In this document: one piece after another, positions 11,401 through 22,942 of the stretch | Layout of the letters: every line of letters begins with the position of its first letter | Numbering within the stretch: position 1 is the first letter of the stretch | From: Membranipora membranacea | Lineage: Eukaryota; Bryozoa; Gymnolaemata; Cheilostomatida; Membraniporidae | Assembly (NCBI GenBank): GCA_914767715.1 | Contig: OU612066.1 | Location: 21,116,283-21,180,282 of the forward strand | DNA: 64,000 nucleotides | Direction: 5' to 3' | Notes under the pieces: model-generated | Databases searched by the model: none | What the model saw: the letters and a program-made list of their open reading frames with translations, nothing else | What the model was told of the DNA's origin: nothing | Made by a program: the position numbers and the translations under genes

Positions 11401-14112
11401 CAATAGAAAATATCTTTGTATAAGAATGAGATCTATCAATACGCAATAAAACAAACCTTGATAATTCCACTAGGAGTTACATCCTCAGTTTCAAAGATGA
11501 TAGAACTTGCATCAGTTAATTACAAATCTGATTGGCCTATATCAGATGTCAAAGGTCGCATGATGGAATTGTCACTCACCATTTTGGCAAAGTCCAACAG
11601 AAGACAAACATTCGACGCAGTAAACCCTCAAGCACTTTGAACATCCAAAAGAGACGACTTGATCTTTGTGAGTCTCACAGAACTTCTGCTGCTCTACTGT
11701 TGAGGTTGTTCTCATGTACTCCTTTATATTCTGAGTCTCATGATGCCAGTTCAACTCAATGTGAAGCTGTAATGACACAAGTATTCAAATTTGAATCTTT
11801 ATCACAGGTTAAGGAAAGTTTGCTTTCTCCCTTTACACTTAGCTATCACGTCGAGTTATTTATTTATTATATATAAAACACTCCATATATCGCTGATATT
11901 TTATAAAACTACTTCTCAAAATTGCCTAACAGACACACAGCCACAGTTTATCTATTAGTATTAACCTTCTGATGAGCAGCACAGTACTTATGTTCACAGG
12001 TCAGACAGTAAGTGTTGGCTGTCATCTTGAGTTTCCCACTTTTCTCACAAGGCTCACAGAATGTAGCTGGATGAACATTCTCTAAGGCTTAGGGAAGGTT
12101 GTCTATAACCACTTTGAACTTGTTTCTGCAAATCAAAAAATGTTGAACATTAAACTAAATCAATCTTCCAACCATGTGGCCAGTACCATCAAGCCAACCA
12201 TCCCACCTAGACAATCCCGAAACTCATCCCACTTATTCTATCCTGTCAGCTATCCCACCAACACTGCCCGCCCCCTTTCCTGGACAACAGGAAGTTTGGC
12301 AAAGGATATGTTTTAAATTGGCTACAGATTAATGATGTTAATCATCTGACTCGATTAATTAAAAGTCACATGTCTTATTACTTATCCCGAAGCATAGGCG
12401 GCAAAATTTTAGTCTGTGCCAGGTTGCTCTCTGCTTGCAGGCAGGTCGGAGCACACCTGGGGGCCAACCAAACCCCATATATGTTGAATCTGTGTGGAGC
12501 TACACAACAATATAATATATAGTTGATAGTTCAAATCAGAGACTGATTGCAATACTGTTATTAGAAACGCTGTCATTTTAGATGCTTTGTGAACCTCGAT
12601 ACTTACTGACAAACCCTACATTCGATCACATCAGTCTTCTTGAGTTGCCTCCTCAGGCAAGTCTCACAGCATACATGAGTACAGGGCAGAAACATAGGGT
12701 TATGGATATAACCCTCTTCTTCAAGGCAGTTACCACATGAACCAAATGGGGTGCGTCTTCTGCTACTGAGACGGCCATTTCTCTTATGTGACGTTGTGCC
12801 ACTCGGTGGACCTATAAAACATGAGTCAAGATCAACTTCATATTGCTTATAACAGCACCTAGAACTAGAAGATCAGCGGAGGCCCCGTCTTACCTTCTGA
12901 TGGTGGGCTTGTTCGCTCAGGTGGAGGCGCACATTGCCATCTATACCCACCTGTGAATCAATCCACCATGTTTTTATAGACTGTAACCACAGAAAGACCC
13001 TGACCACTGATTCAAGGAAAGGTAGCTGAAATAAGAAGAATTTTTTAGTTCATTCTTTCTCCATGCCCCTCCTGAATCGATGAACGAATTCCATTACGAA
13101 AGAGGGCTGGGACCATGACCTGTGTATTCAAAGTATAACATCCGGAGAAATAGGATGGTTACTAGCTCATAGCCCGCTTTAATTGGGATCATAGATGGTT
13201 GACAATAGAATGTCATAAATAGCGACCTTAACCTTAACTTGAGTAAGCGGTGATAAAGGACAACTAAAGCATTTCAACACCACAATGAAATAGAGAGAGT
13301 CAGAGTATCTAACACATTTAATGTACATACTACTGACCCGATATTCTCGAAGGTTATGTCCTGTAAACTCTCTTAGTGTAGTTATATCTAAATCTCCACT
13401 GCTTGTTACTAACTTCCTTGTTCAAGCTGTGACTGCAGACTGCTGTTTTATAAGTTGAAAGCCTTATCTTAATACTCTGAAACAAAACTGTAAGAGTGGT
13501 TATCTATGTTGCAATTTAAAATCTCTAACATACAGTCTCTATGCATTCGGTCGATTAATATTAACCTGCAAGCGTTATCAATTGCTGATATGACAGTGGT
13601 AGTGGTAGTGATATTTGAACTAGATCAGCTAAGGTATGCTTCGCTCAGACAATGATAATATATGTACAAGTAGAGTTGAATTATTTTAAGTACTTTATCA
13701 TTTAATTTTGATAATATATCTTATTAAGAAGGCTGAGAATTCATTGTTCCCAACAAATTTATAAACTTTATTACCATTATGAATATCCGCTCAAATTTGC
13801 CTAAACAAGGAGTGTCTTATTACAAGACAGAAGGAGACAACTCTTGTTAACATAAGCTCAATCATAATTCTAATAAGATATGACCTACTGTTGACCCAAT
13901 AACCTTCACATTTAAAACTAGATAAGGTCATGGACATAAGGTTGAACCAATCATTGCTCACAGAGCTAAAAATAACTACATAGATATAATTCCTGCTGTT
14001 CCTAAGCTCACAAGGCTTGCTCAAATGGAGGAAATGCCCATTGCCGAAGTCGATCTACTTGTTGCAGGCGTGTCAAGAACTTGGGATTGTGCATTTGAAC
14101 ATGAAGCTCCAT
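8453..14112 (-). CDS. TRIM-type protein (RING, B-boxes, coiled coil, beta-propeller) with one internal stop codon
   Basis: Exons from 5' to 3': 14012-14112, 13334-13416, 12894-12950, 12607-12811, 11966-12125, 11580-11766, 10765-10961, 10443-10613, 9843-9954, 8804-9544, 8453-8589. They total 2151 bases and every phase agrees. The RING (12607-12811) shows CGNC, CTHVCCETC and CRVC. The first B-box (11966-12125) shows FCEPC and CLTCEHKYCAAH. The second (11580-11766) shows CETH, CSKC and CVEC. Two Lys/Glu-rich coiled-coil exons follow, then a propeller domain with repeated YDLNG strands, like NHL-type TRIM C-termini. Such proteins are usually E3 ubiquitin ligases. The first two exons (MELHVQM start) are less certain, as TRIMs rarely have a long leader before the RING. 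A TAA at 12089-12091 interrupts codon 161, between RING and B-box, so only a RING fragment would be made without readthrough. Confidence 0.75.
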
Positions 14113-14856
14113 AGTGATCTTAAACAAGACACAGATTTATTCACATATTATAATAAATATACCTCTTTAATGCTCTTGCTTTTCAACTGATAATAACTAA
14201 ATTCCCAAAGTGAATCCTGTTGATATTTCCAAGCAATGGGGATAATCACACTGATAATACTAACTGCCCTATCAATTTAAACGTTAGGCCTCTTTTCCTC
14301 ACTTCAATCAGAGGCTTGTTGCGTAGCGCAGTAACTTATCAAGTTCCAGGGAAAGTTTCGCTTCCTTCCAATCATGCACTGCAATCAAACGTCATATTAT
14401 CTGGTAATGTTACAATATAACAATTGAAACACTAAAAATCATTTCAAATATCGAAGGTTCGAAATTTTGACTGAGGCTTTACAACTTGTTCCAGTCCTCA
14501 AAACAAAATCCTTGAAACAAAACTTTCTTGTTCTCCAAATATTGCAACATGCAATCGACTCCTAATTCTCAATCAGAAATCCAACCCGTGTAATCAAAGA
14601 GAACCTAAATGCTGACACTCTAATTTCTACCGTGTCTCAAAATAAAAGAGAAAACTAACTTTATCTGTGTTCAGTGTGTTGGTCCACGAGGTCATACATA
14701 TTTCACTTTGCTGAATATCTGCAGTATTTTGATGACTCATTCATTCATCATTCAATAAGAGACTTCACATATCAGATCAGGAATATCCACCGGTAGATTA
14801 GCTTAGTCAGGCCCTTCACCATTCATTATACCCCAGTGGGTATATGTTTCACAGTA
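14113..14856. other. Intergenic stretch upstream of the TRIM gene
   Basis: No supported gene. It would hold the TRIM promoter on the minus strand. The left edge of the second segmental duplication copy lies at about 14857. Confidence 0.35.
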
Positions 14857-15885
14857 GATAGGTACTTCCAATCATGATGTTGACAGTATATCCCTAGCCA
14901 CAGTCCGGTAATTCTGAAAAACAAAGCAGAGTTTTTATAATGAGAACACAACAATGGTTTTTCTTTGTCAAAAGGGATTACACTTGAGGATAGGATCCGG
15001 ATCACATATTGTTATATGTATTTTGTACTGAGATTTTATATTGTTGATATCATTTACATATTATGTGAGAATAATAAGTCTCAGCATACAGCTTGCCTTG
15101 AGTATTACAGCGTTATCTTGATCCCTTTAATCTTCATGATGAAGTTATACCAACAAAATTAATCTAGAATATAGGAACCAGCCCAGCATCCTCAATCTCA
15201 AAACTAACTGTGGGATTTGAGTGCAATGTGAAATGTAACAGAAAATAAAAATGACTGGCATGCAGTAGACTGATATGTGGTGAAGGTTTGAGAAAGGTAA
15301 CAAAACTATCTGATGGTCTATCCAGGGAGGGTGGGACACCCTGGTATATCAGTGTAATGTAATGTTTATTCCGCACAGACAAGGATTGTCTACTCACAAC
15401 ACGTAAGAAAATAATTATGACTAATTATTAAGCAGCGCGACCGAATTTTGAATCAACCTTGAGCTAACACAAGCTATTCCCCGGGTCTTGCCAGTGATGC
15501 CGGAATAATATGAAAGGAGCAGGCAGTCTTTGATACATATATCATGTTCATGTGAAAACCCCATATGGGAGCATGTGAAAAATTGTAAGCATTTAGAAAA
15601 GGGATGTAAACATCATCACAATAAACTGCTATAATTTCACCATGAATTGAAATTTTTCTGCAGATTTGATTATCACCATTATTAAAGACAACTAATGATC
15701 AGAAACGAATATTTCGATTGAAAAATATTTCAACAATTGAAGGAGGCACGCCATGACACAACTCTTAGCACAATGATGACTGAATGTTGAGCATAACAAT
15801 CAGAAATAAGCAACCAACTAAACAAGCTGTGTTTCTGCTATTCTCTGTAAAAATCTAAAGAAATCTGAGTGATATCTACTTGAAC

Positions 15886-18800
15886 ATGTCTTCTTATAAT
15901 GAATATTATCAACAACCTGAAATGTACAGAGCTGCCATGTAAGTTTACTTGTCATCCTCATTACTACTGTTAATAAATTTATAATAGGCAGTTTATAATT
16001 CTTTTGCAATTATTCATTTATATTTGGGATTGGGCCTGAATTGTTTTGGCTCGGGAAAAGCTTAAAATATTCAGATTATTCATCGATGCATAATATATCG
16101 AAAAATAACCTATGCCATGACTGTGAACTCCATAAAAGTCCATCAGGTTTTTCTCAATGATGATGTGTCATCAGCAGCGTTACGCTATCAAAGATGATGC
16201 AATTGCTGCCTTCCGAGTGCACAACGACACAATGAGTAGGCCGCACAAGTAGTAGTGATACTACTATGTGGCTCTATGAGTGAGAGTTAAATCACATTTC
16301 AAACAACTCAATCATTGTAGTAGTGAGGTAGTAGGCCGGAGGTTGTGGAGTGATATCAATAATGATCACAAGGGCCAGCAGCGGGATGTGAGTGAACGTC
16401 AGGATGTATTTTTATGCAAAAACCAGAAAGGTGAGTCTGAGAATTTATACAGAGTGTTCTCAAAGTTGAACAAAACCCGATCCCAAAAAAACCAGTCTTG
16501 TTGCGAGTGAAGAAGCTCAATTATGGCATATCGCAATCGATACATAAATATCATCCGGATATAATCACCAATTTTCTTTTTAGCAACTTATCAAAACCCA
16601 TTTAATTTTCAGAGTTAAATGCTGGATACGAGTCTGAGGAGGGAAGTATTTGGGACGATGAAGATCAGTCAGATGAGGTCGTCCGTGGTAAATATCCTAA
16701 AATTAGGGAGTTTGTTATTGTTTGGGAGTTATCTATCCAGGACCAATGTGCGATGTCAAAATTACTTTTGATATAAGTTAACATTTGGTTTATAATAATC
16801 AGCGCGGAAACATTCCATTATTCCGATATCAGAATTAGATTGAACCGAGTTAACCACCCAATCATTGCAAAATAGAACAGACCTATAATGTATAGGCTAT
16901 TATTGAGCGATTGCAGAGGAGACACAACCTGATTGACATGACAAGAGATCAGATTTAGATATCTTGTTCGTTTTTATTGAGATGCTCCCACTCAAAATGG
17001 GAATCGATGGTTATTTATGATATCTAGCGTTTTAGTTCTTCTTTCTCAGATCCCAAAGACCTCTTGGATGCTGAGTTTTCTTTCTCACGTGATGAGTTCA
17101 CTACAGACACATTATTTACCTCACTACTGTATGACAGCCTCCATCAGATTCATGAAGATACTCTTCAAATAAATTCACCTGACTCGTCTTTGCGAATACC
17201 TGAGTATCAAAATATGGCACATGTAATGTGAGTACATCGTATTTAATTGTGTGCATATTCTTATGTGTTTTTAATTGTTATATTATTATCTTACATCATG
17301 GTATGAGGCACACTGGCTAATGTTATTTGGCTTTCTCTCAATGGCACCTCTCTCAAATCATGAACTCAAACAAATCTATCGCTTAATAAAACCATGTTTA
17401 GGAAATAAGTAACTTACGACAATCACTCTGATTGCTTTTCTGAATTAGCTATTGCGGTAATCATACTAATTATCTGCTCTTGATATTCTATTCACTGTAA
17501 ATAGACCTAATTGGGTTATTTCTGTGTAATTTTCTAGTCCTGATGACTGTTTTGGTTATCCTGAAATGGAGACGGAAACTCATCTGAATCTCAGTCTCCT
17601 GGAATTTGCCAATGAACTGATGCAGTTAGAAGATCTCGAAACATCACTCTCAACACCACTCTATCTGATCAACTCATATGAGCGTATAACGTAAGTCTAC
17701 TTTGCACAACACATCAATGGTGGATCGACAAACTGTCGATGTAAGCTACATCCCAAAAAAAGACACTGATTCATATTAATTATTATGAGAGTCCAAAGAT
17801 AAGATACAGATTTCTGTAAGACCTAATGTCTGCCTATGCCTGTTGTATTTAAATTTTGATCATAATTGAAGTTTAAATACAACACATACATTGTTCTGTT
17901 TTTTTTTTCCAGGAATGAGAACAATGGAAAAGCTGAGCTGTTGCTAAGCCCTGAAGTGGGTTCTGATCATAATTTGTCATCCACAACTCGTCAGTTACGA
18001 TATATCAAAGATCTGAGTGTCTCATTCAATGACAGCTTCCTTGAGCTTACTAACAATCATCTGCAGCCAGACCTTGACAAATCATTCCAGACACCAGCTG
18101 AATATGATACGCTGGATGCTATAATGTAAGTATGTTCGCATTATGTCGATTTGCCGATTCTCTTTTAAATCAAGGAATATCAAAAAGTATCCCATAATGC
18201 AATTGCATTGAAAACATTAAAATATGTAATCTTGGAAAACTCAGGCCCTATTTGCTATTTAAGTCCAATCTAGAGATCTGACCGCATACCAAATTCTAAG
18301 GATTCTATAAACAATAGTACCGCAACAACTATAAAGACAACAGCTAAATACACATACACATATATTATTATGTTAATTTGTCATGTTCAAAAAATGTGCT
18401 TCTCATTTACAGAGCTGAAATTGTATATTCTGAAGATGAGTTGGAGAGTGAAACGACGGAACATAAGAAAGATTTACTTGAAGTTACTCAGGGTGAGTAA
18501 GATAACTTTACAGATAATATTGCTTGAATATGGTTATTTCTGTTGCATCGGATAAAATAAACAAAATACAAACACATGTGTCTATTTGCCAAGCTGACAA
18601 TAATCACTTCATCAACTCGGAAAGCAAAGATTCCCTGATTCAGTAGGTGACCCCTTAAAGATGCTCATTGCTCTGAAGGCTAAGCTCTTCAAATCAGATT
18701 ACTTGTTGACAAGGAGGAATAGCTCAATACTTTTACCTTGTTTCAGAACTAACGGATATGGCTCCCAAAGTCAATGTAAAAATCAAACCTGAACAAGCTA

Positions 18801-19006
18801 CATGGGTGGAGCATGAAAGTAATCATACTCTGTGTGATACGACTACTGATAAATTACGAGTCTATGATAAACGATATCGGAACACAACAAACAGAAACAC
18901 AACTCACAAAGCTCAGGCTGGTATAAAGAGACGAGTGACCAAATGTTTCAAGATGGTCAAGACTTTTGTGAGGAATGTTTTCTCGAAATTATCTCACAGA
19001 GCTTAA
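15886..19006 (+). CDS. Unrecognised acidic protein with basic C-terminal tail, copy B (8 exons, 385 aa)
   Basis: Paralog of the gene at 1073; family not recognised. Exons: 15886-15938, 16285-16430, 16613-16687, 17050-17227, 17538-17690, 17913-18125, 18413-18492, 18747-19006. They total 1158 bases (386 codons with stop) and all phases agree. It has the same N-terminus (MSSYNEYYQQ), the same NHCSSEVV segment in exon 2 and the same basic tail (IKRRVTKCFKMVKTFVRN). Exon 6 (71 codons) has no counterpart in copy A. It resembles exons 4 and 5 in layout, with leucine/serine-rich helical text ending in a split ATG-like codon before GT, and all three have the same phase at both ends. No signal peptide, membrane segment or known domain is seen. 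Two retained copies with intact frames argue that it is a real gene. Function is not inferred. Confidence 0.72.
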
Positions 19007-19904
19007 TCGTGTTTCCATAAATATGGTTTATTTACATGCACTAATACGGGTGCGCAGTTTATTTTTGTACATGCAGGGCTAGTTTATGAGCAGTTTTATT
19101 GATGATTCCCATTATACCATTATACCTTCATGGCTACAGTGATTAGAGATTTATTAATCAATTTTTTATGACCGTGCAGTGTTGCACTCCAATTTGCATT
19201 TTACAGCCTTAGTCATTTTGTTGCATGCACTTGTTTTACTGTTCCAATAAAAATCATGGAAAGCGAATTACATTGTCTTGTATATGAAACAAACTCACCT
19301 TATCTGCGCTGGTATATGACAAGCAAGTTCTGAGTGGAGGTTTTGATGTTATCCTGCTACAGCTGTGAAGTATCTTGAGTAATAATCCATACCAAGCTGA
19401 TGGATAATCCAAAAGTATGACTTAATTCTGATCTTTCTGTAATGATCATGATTTATCATGTACTGAGTACATCTGCTATTCATATATTCCAAAGAGCACT
19501 TTATCTGAAGTATCTTGGTGCATAATCCACACTGGAGCTGTCGTATAATCTAAAAGTAGCGATTATTCCGATGATTCCGGAATGAGCTCAAATTCAGTTT
19601 TTTTATCCTGATTTGAAGTTAAGTCGTCATGATGAATCCCGTAATCTGTGTTTCTGTTGTTAAAATCCCTGCAGGTCGATAGAGGCTTGGTATGTAATAT
19701 AAGATATATCCTTCAGTTTCTGTTTTTTCTGAAAAATAGAGGGATTCTTAATCATAACAAATGATCAGTTCAGAGTGCTTTTGTACTAAATTTTACTGTT
19801 ATGGAAAATAAATTCATGAATCGCCTAGTATGCTTCATATTTCATGAGGATGCTGGACAATATATGTGATGTGATGAACCTTATGTGTATTTAAGTGGAA
19901 ACGC
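19007..19904. other. 3' flank of the second unrecognised gene
   Basis: No coding exon is visible. An internally repeated motif (GTATCTTG followed by ATAATCCA) occurs twice at about 19370-19560 and once near 4450. The block around 19720-19830 reappears at 21850-21950. Confidence 0.4.
19246..19251 (+). terminator. Probable polyadenylation signal AATAAA
   Basis: This is a perfect AATAAA 240 bases after the stop of the gene at 15886. The corresponding site of the first copy is mutated. Confidence 0.5.
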
Positions 19905-21735
19905 ACTACCAAAATTCTTCTTGCTGTTATTTTTCATATACAGCGGAGTGACAGGATTCTTAGTTTAGAGTTTATCTGCAAATCTGAGATTTATCCCTAT
20001 TAGTTGATGATTAGTAGACGCAGTGCTGACAGCAGAGGTCATAGAGAGGTCATTGGTGAAGGTCTTACTCTTCAACATTTGCTTAATCAGGAATGATGGG
20101 ATCTGAGGCTTCATCTTCGTTGGTCCTGATGACCCTTGAAATTACATAAACTACAATGAGAATACTATCAGCATCAACTTCGTATCAGTAAAAAAGCCGT
20201 ACAAGTATAAATTCCCATATAAATGGAAGTAGCAGTAGGCATGTAGAAAAAACAAGGCACTACTAAAAAATGGTGAATTTAGCAAGTCACCTTTGATTTC
20301 ATCATCTGGTAAAGTAACAACGGTTTCTTTAGTCAGGTTGAGAGAGTCACTTGTAGTAGAAGTTGTCTGCTCTTTGTGAGTCTCGGCTGATTGCTTATCC
20401 TGCTGGAGTATTGCGTATGATGAACTGCTGGTCTTACATACAGCTGGTACGGTGTTAGGTCTACTGGGTAGCTGGAACAGAAGAGGATAGAGTTATGTGT
20501 CTGCTACGAGGGCTCTATTGGGATTTTGTGCTTCCAATCTCAACGTTTTTAAGTGTCAATTTGACATAACAAAACACAAGATCAGATCACCGTGGAGTTT
20601 TTTTTGTATTTTCAACTTCACACCAAATTTAGGGAAGAGATAAAACATCAGCCGAAACCACATATGCAAAAGACCAATGAATGGAGAGGGAGTGCATTGA
20701 ATTCCGGCTATTAGTGATGGGGATCAATTAAACAGTGGAATTTTGGGTTCTTAACCACAATAAAAATAATATCATTTTAAGCTTACATTACACGATGGAG
20801 TGTATTTTATAACATTGACTAGGTCGGGTAAAATTGGTACATAAATAAATTCTTCCAACATAATTCAGCCCAACAATAGCAACTCACTGAATGGTTTGTC
20901 GGTATGGTATACAGCTGTGGAGTAGCGTTGTGAGTATTACGGGATAAAGATATCTTCACACCACATACAGACTTCATCAGAGTACGTATATCAGAGATGA
21001 AGGTATCACACAGGGCCTGTGTGTCCTTTATCTGACTGATATAACCTGACAGTCTCACACAAACTGAGGGATATCTGTCTCAACAAAGCTAAGGAAAACA
21101 ACGTAATATAATAAAATATAGCAATGCTTTGAATCATATTTGGAAGGAAGGGACTCCTGTTCTATAAGTATCCTACCGTAGCAGACATTCAACATATTCG
21201 TTTGGTACATTCAACAAACAAGGAAAGGTATATCTGCTATCAGCTGTTTACAGAGGCCAGTGTAGACGAATTTAGGTCCATTTGCCTGCAGTAGGAGTTG
21301 CTCCCCTCCACTAGTCATGCTGGCGTGACCACGGGAAGGGGAGCAACTGGAATGCAGGCAAACTGGATCAAACTTGATGGCCAGGGAGACAAAAGCACAT
21401 AAACGAGCCAAAATCTACAACTATAATGAAATCTGCTCACCAAAAGCTTTTCAAATCAGCCGCTTCCACTTGCCCCGTTGAAACCCACTGAAAACACTGT
21501 CAATGTGAATTCCAGTTAAATTAGTGGTCATCATAAGGATACGTGAACAATTTGCTTCCGATGAGTTTGAAGTTGATTTGATAGTAGAGCAGAGTACAGT
21601 CAGGTAATCTGTATCCGTATGTATTCTTTCAATATCGCTTCATATCTTTGTAAGATTTGAATCCGCCATCATCAGAAGTCGGTAGAGTATGACTCATACT
21701 AAACATCTAGCCTTTCTTATTGCTAAAAGAAAGGT
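19905..21735 (-). pseudogene. Partial pseudogene of the C18orf63-like gene
   Basis: Four exon-equivalents of the intact gene at 22943-28086 are present in order on the minus strand: about 21540-21728 (FKSYKDMKRY segment), 20890-21075 (SGYISQIKD segment), 20285-20475 (LPSRPNTVP segment) and 19930-20150 (MKPQIPSF segment). Two in-frame nonsense codons are visible by direct comparison. The Trp codon after KRY is TGA at 21629-21631, and a Ser codon after DKL is TAA at 19965-19967. There is also a 6-base deletion in the LPD region. The 5' and 3' exons are absent. Splice sites are partly preserved. It lies immediately downstream of the intact gene, so it arose by tandem duplication. Confidence 0.85.
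21275..21379. repeat. Hairpin element, GATCCAATTTGCCTGCATT family
   Basis: The left end is GGTCCATTTGCCTGCA and the right end TGCAGGCAAACTGGATCAAA. The centre contains a second inverted pair (GGAGTTGCTCCCC and GGGGAGCAACT). Confidence 0.6.
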
Positions 21736-22942
21736 TCAACCACAGATAACATCAGAATGAATATCTGAACTCACATTGAGTTATTCAAATACAGATGAAT
21801 ACATTGCACCAGAACAAAAATAACTGGTTTTAGGCTTTTTGAGTTATATCCTTATGGTTTTCTGAAAAATGGAGAGGGATTCTAAATCATATCAAACAAT
21901 CAGCTCAGAGAACTTTTGTACTAAACTGTTCTGTTATGGATAAGAACTAAATGAGTCAACTTCATAATGCGCCAATCATTGCGGACAATGGACAATGGAC
22001 GACATCTATGATATAATAGGCATACACATCACAAAAAACTGGGTATTTGGCAACAAGCAATCTTCCTCTCAAACTGGTTGCATTATACAATAGTATTCTA
22101 GTCAGCTGACAGCCCAAAGTTTGTAATATTGCTCAATATCCTAGGTGATTCAGGCTTGAATAGATAAAATAAGGGATATTTGGGAACTATAAGTGGCAAG
22201 CAGGATTTAAAATGGCAAAAATTGGCTTTAAAGTTCTGTGCTAATATACATGCAACAAGGGTTGTCTTCTGACACCCCAGAAGAAAACAACTTTTGTTTT
22301 ATACAATCAGGTTGCAATATGCCAATGAGAATACATCTCTTCCTCCTTGATTAAACTTGAGTAGATATAAACATGATCACTTACACCTCCGTTAACTTAC
22401 CATAGTCGTGTAACAATTGTTAGGTGAGGAGATTAATCACCACGTCCTGACCATTAAAACCTATTTAACCCTAACACGAGAATTGACAAATTTGTGTTTA
22501 ATCGTAATGTGCAATTTACTGTTTAATATTAACAAAACACAACATACTCTGAGCAATCTCCTTAGAAGAAAAAGATAATGACAACAAATATAGATTTACT
22601 TTGTCAAAGAGGTAAAAAAATGAAAGCCTCAATCCAAATTAATGAATGAGCTAGTTTCAGTATGAAGGTAGAAAAATCATAGAGCAAATTGCGCAGATGA
22701 TCTACCTTGTCTTGGTATGTAACAGTCATCTGATAAGAAAATAAATGTCTAAGCATGTGTAGCCGGGCTATTACAGATAATAATAAACAAGATTAACCTA
22801 CACTATACAAGTAAGTGATTTGCTCAGACAGCAATACTATGATAAACTTCCACTAAGCATGTATGTACTTACAACTAAAGCGGCCTGTTCATGGTGATAC
22901 ATACTTACAGAGTAGTAAGTTTAATTAATGGCGTTACTCATA
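21736..22942. other. Intergenic stretch between C18orf63-like pseudogene and gene
   Basis: 21736-21850 continues the match to 26028-26150, an intron of the intact gene. 21850-22200 matches blocks near 19720 and 4700-4980. No gene is seen after that. The 3' untranslated region of the C18orf63-like gene should lie just left of 22943. Confidence 0.4.

Larger units (their letters stand above)
14857..19900. repeat. Segmental duplication, copy 2
   Basis: This matches window positions 1-4980 in order, with small indels. It contains the second copy of the unrecognised gene. The non-coding part 14857-15885 is as similar to copy 1 as the exons are. Downstream it joins the C18orf63-like pseudogene. Confidence 0.85.
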
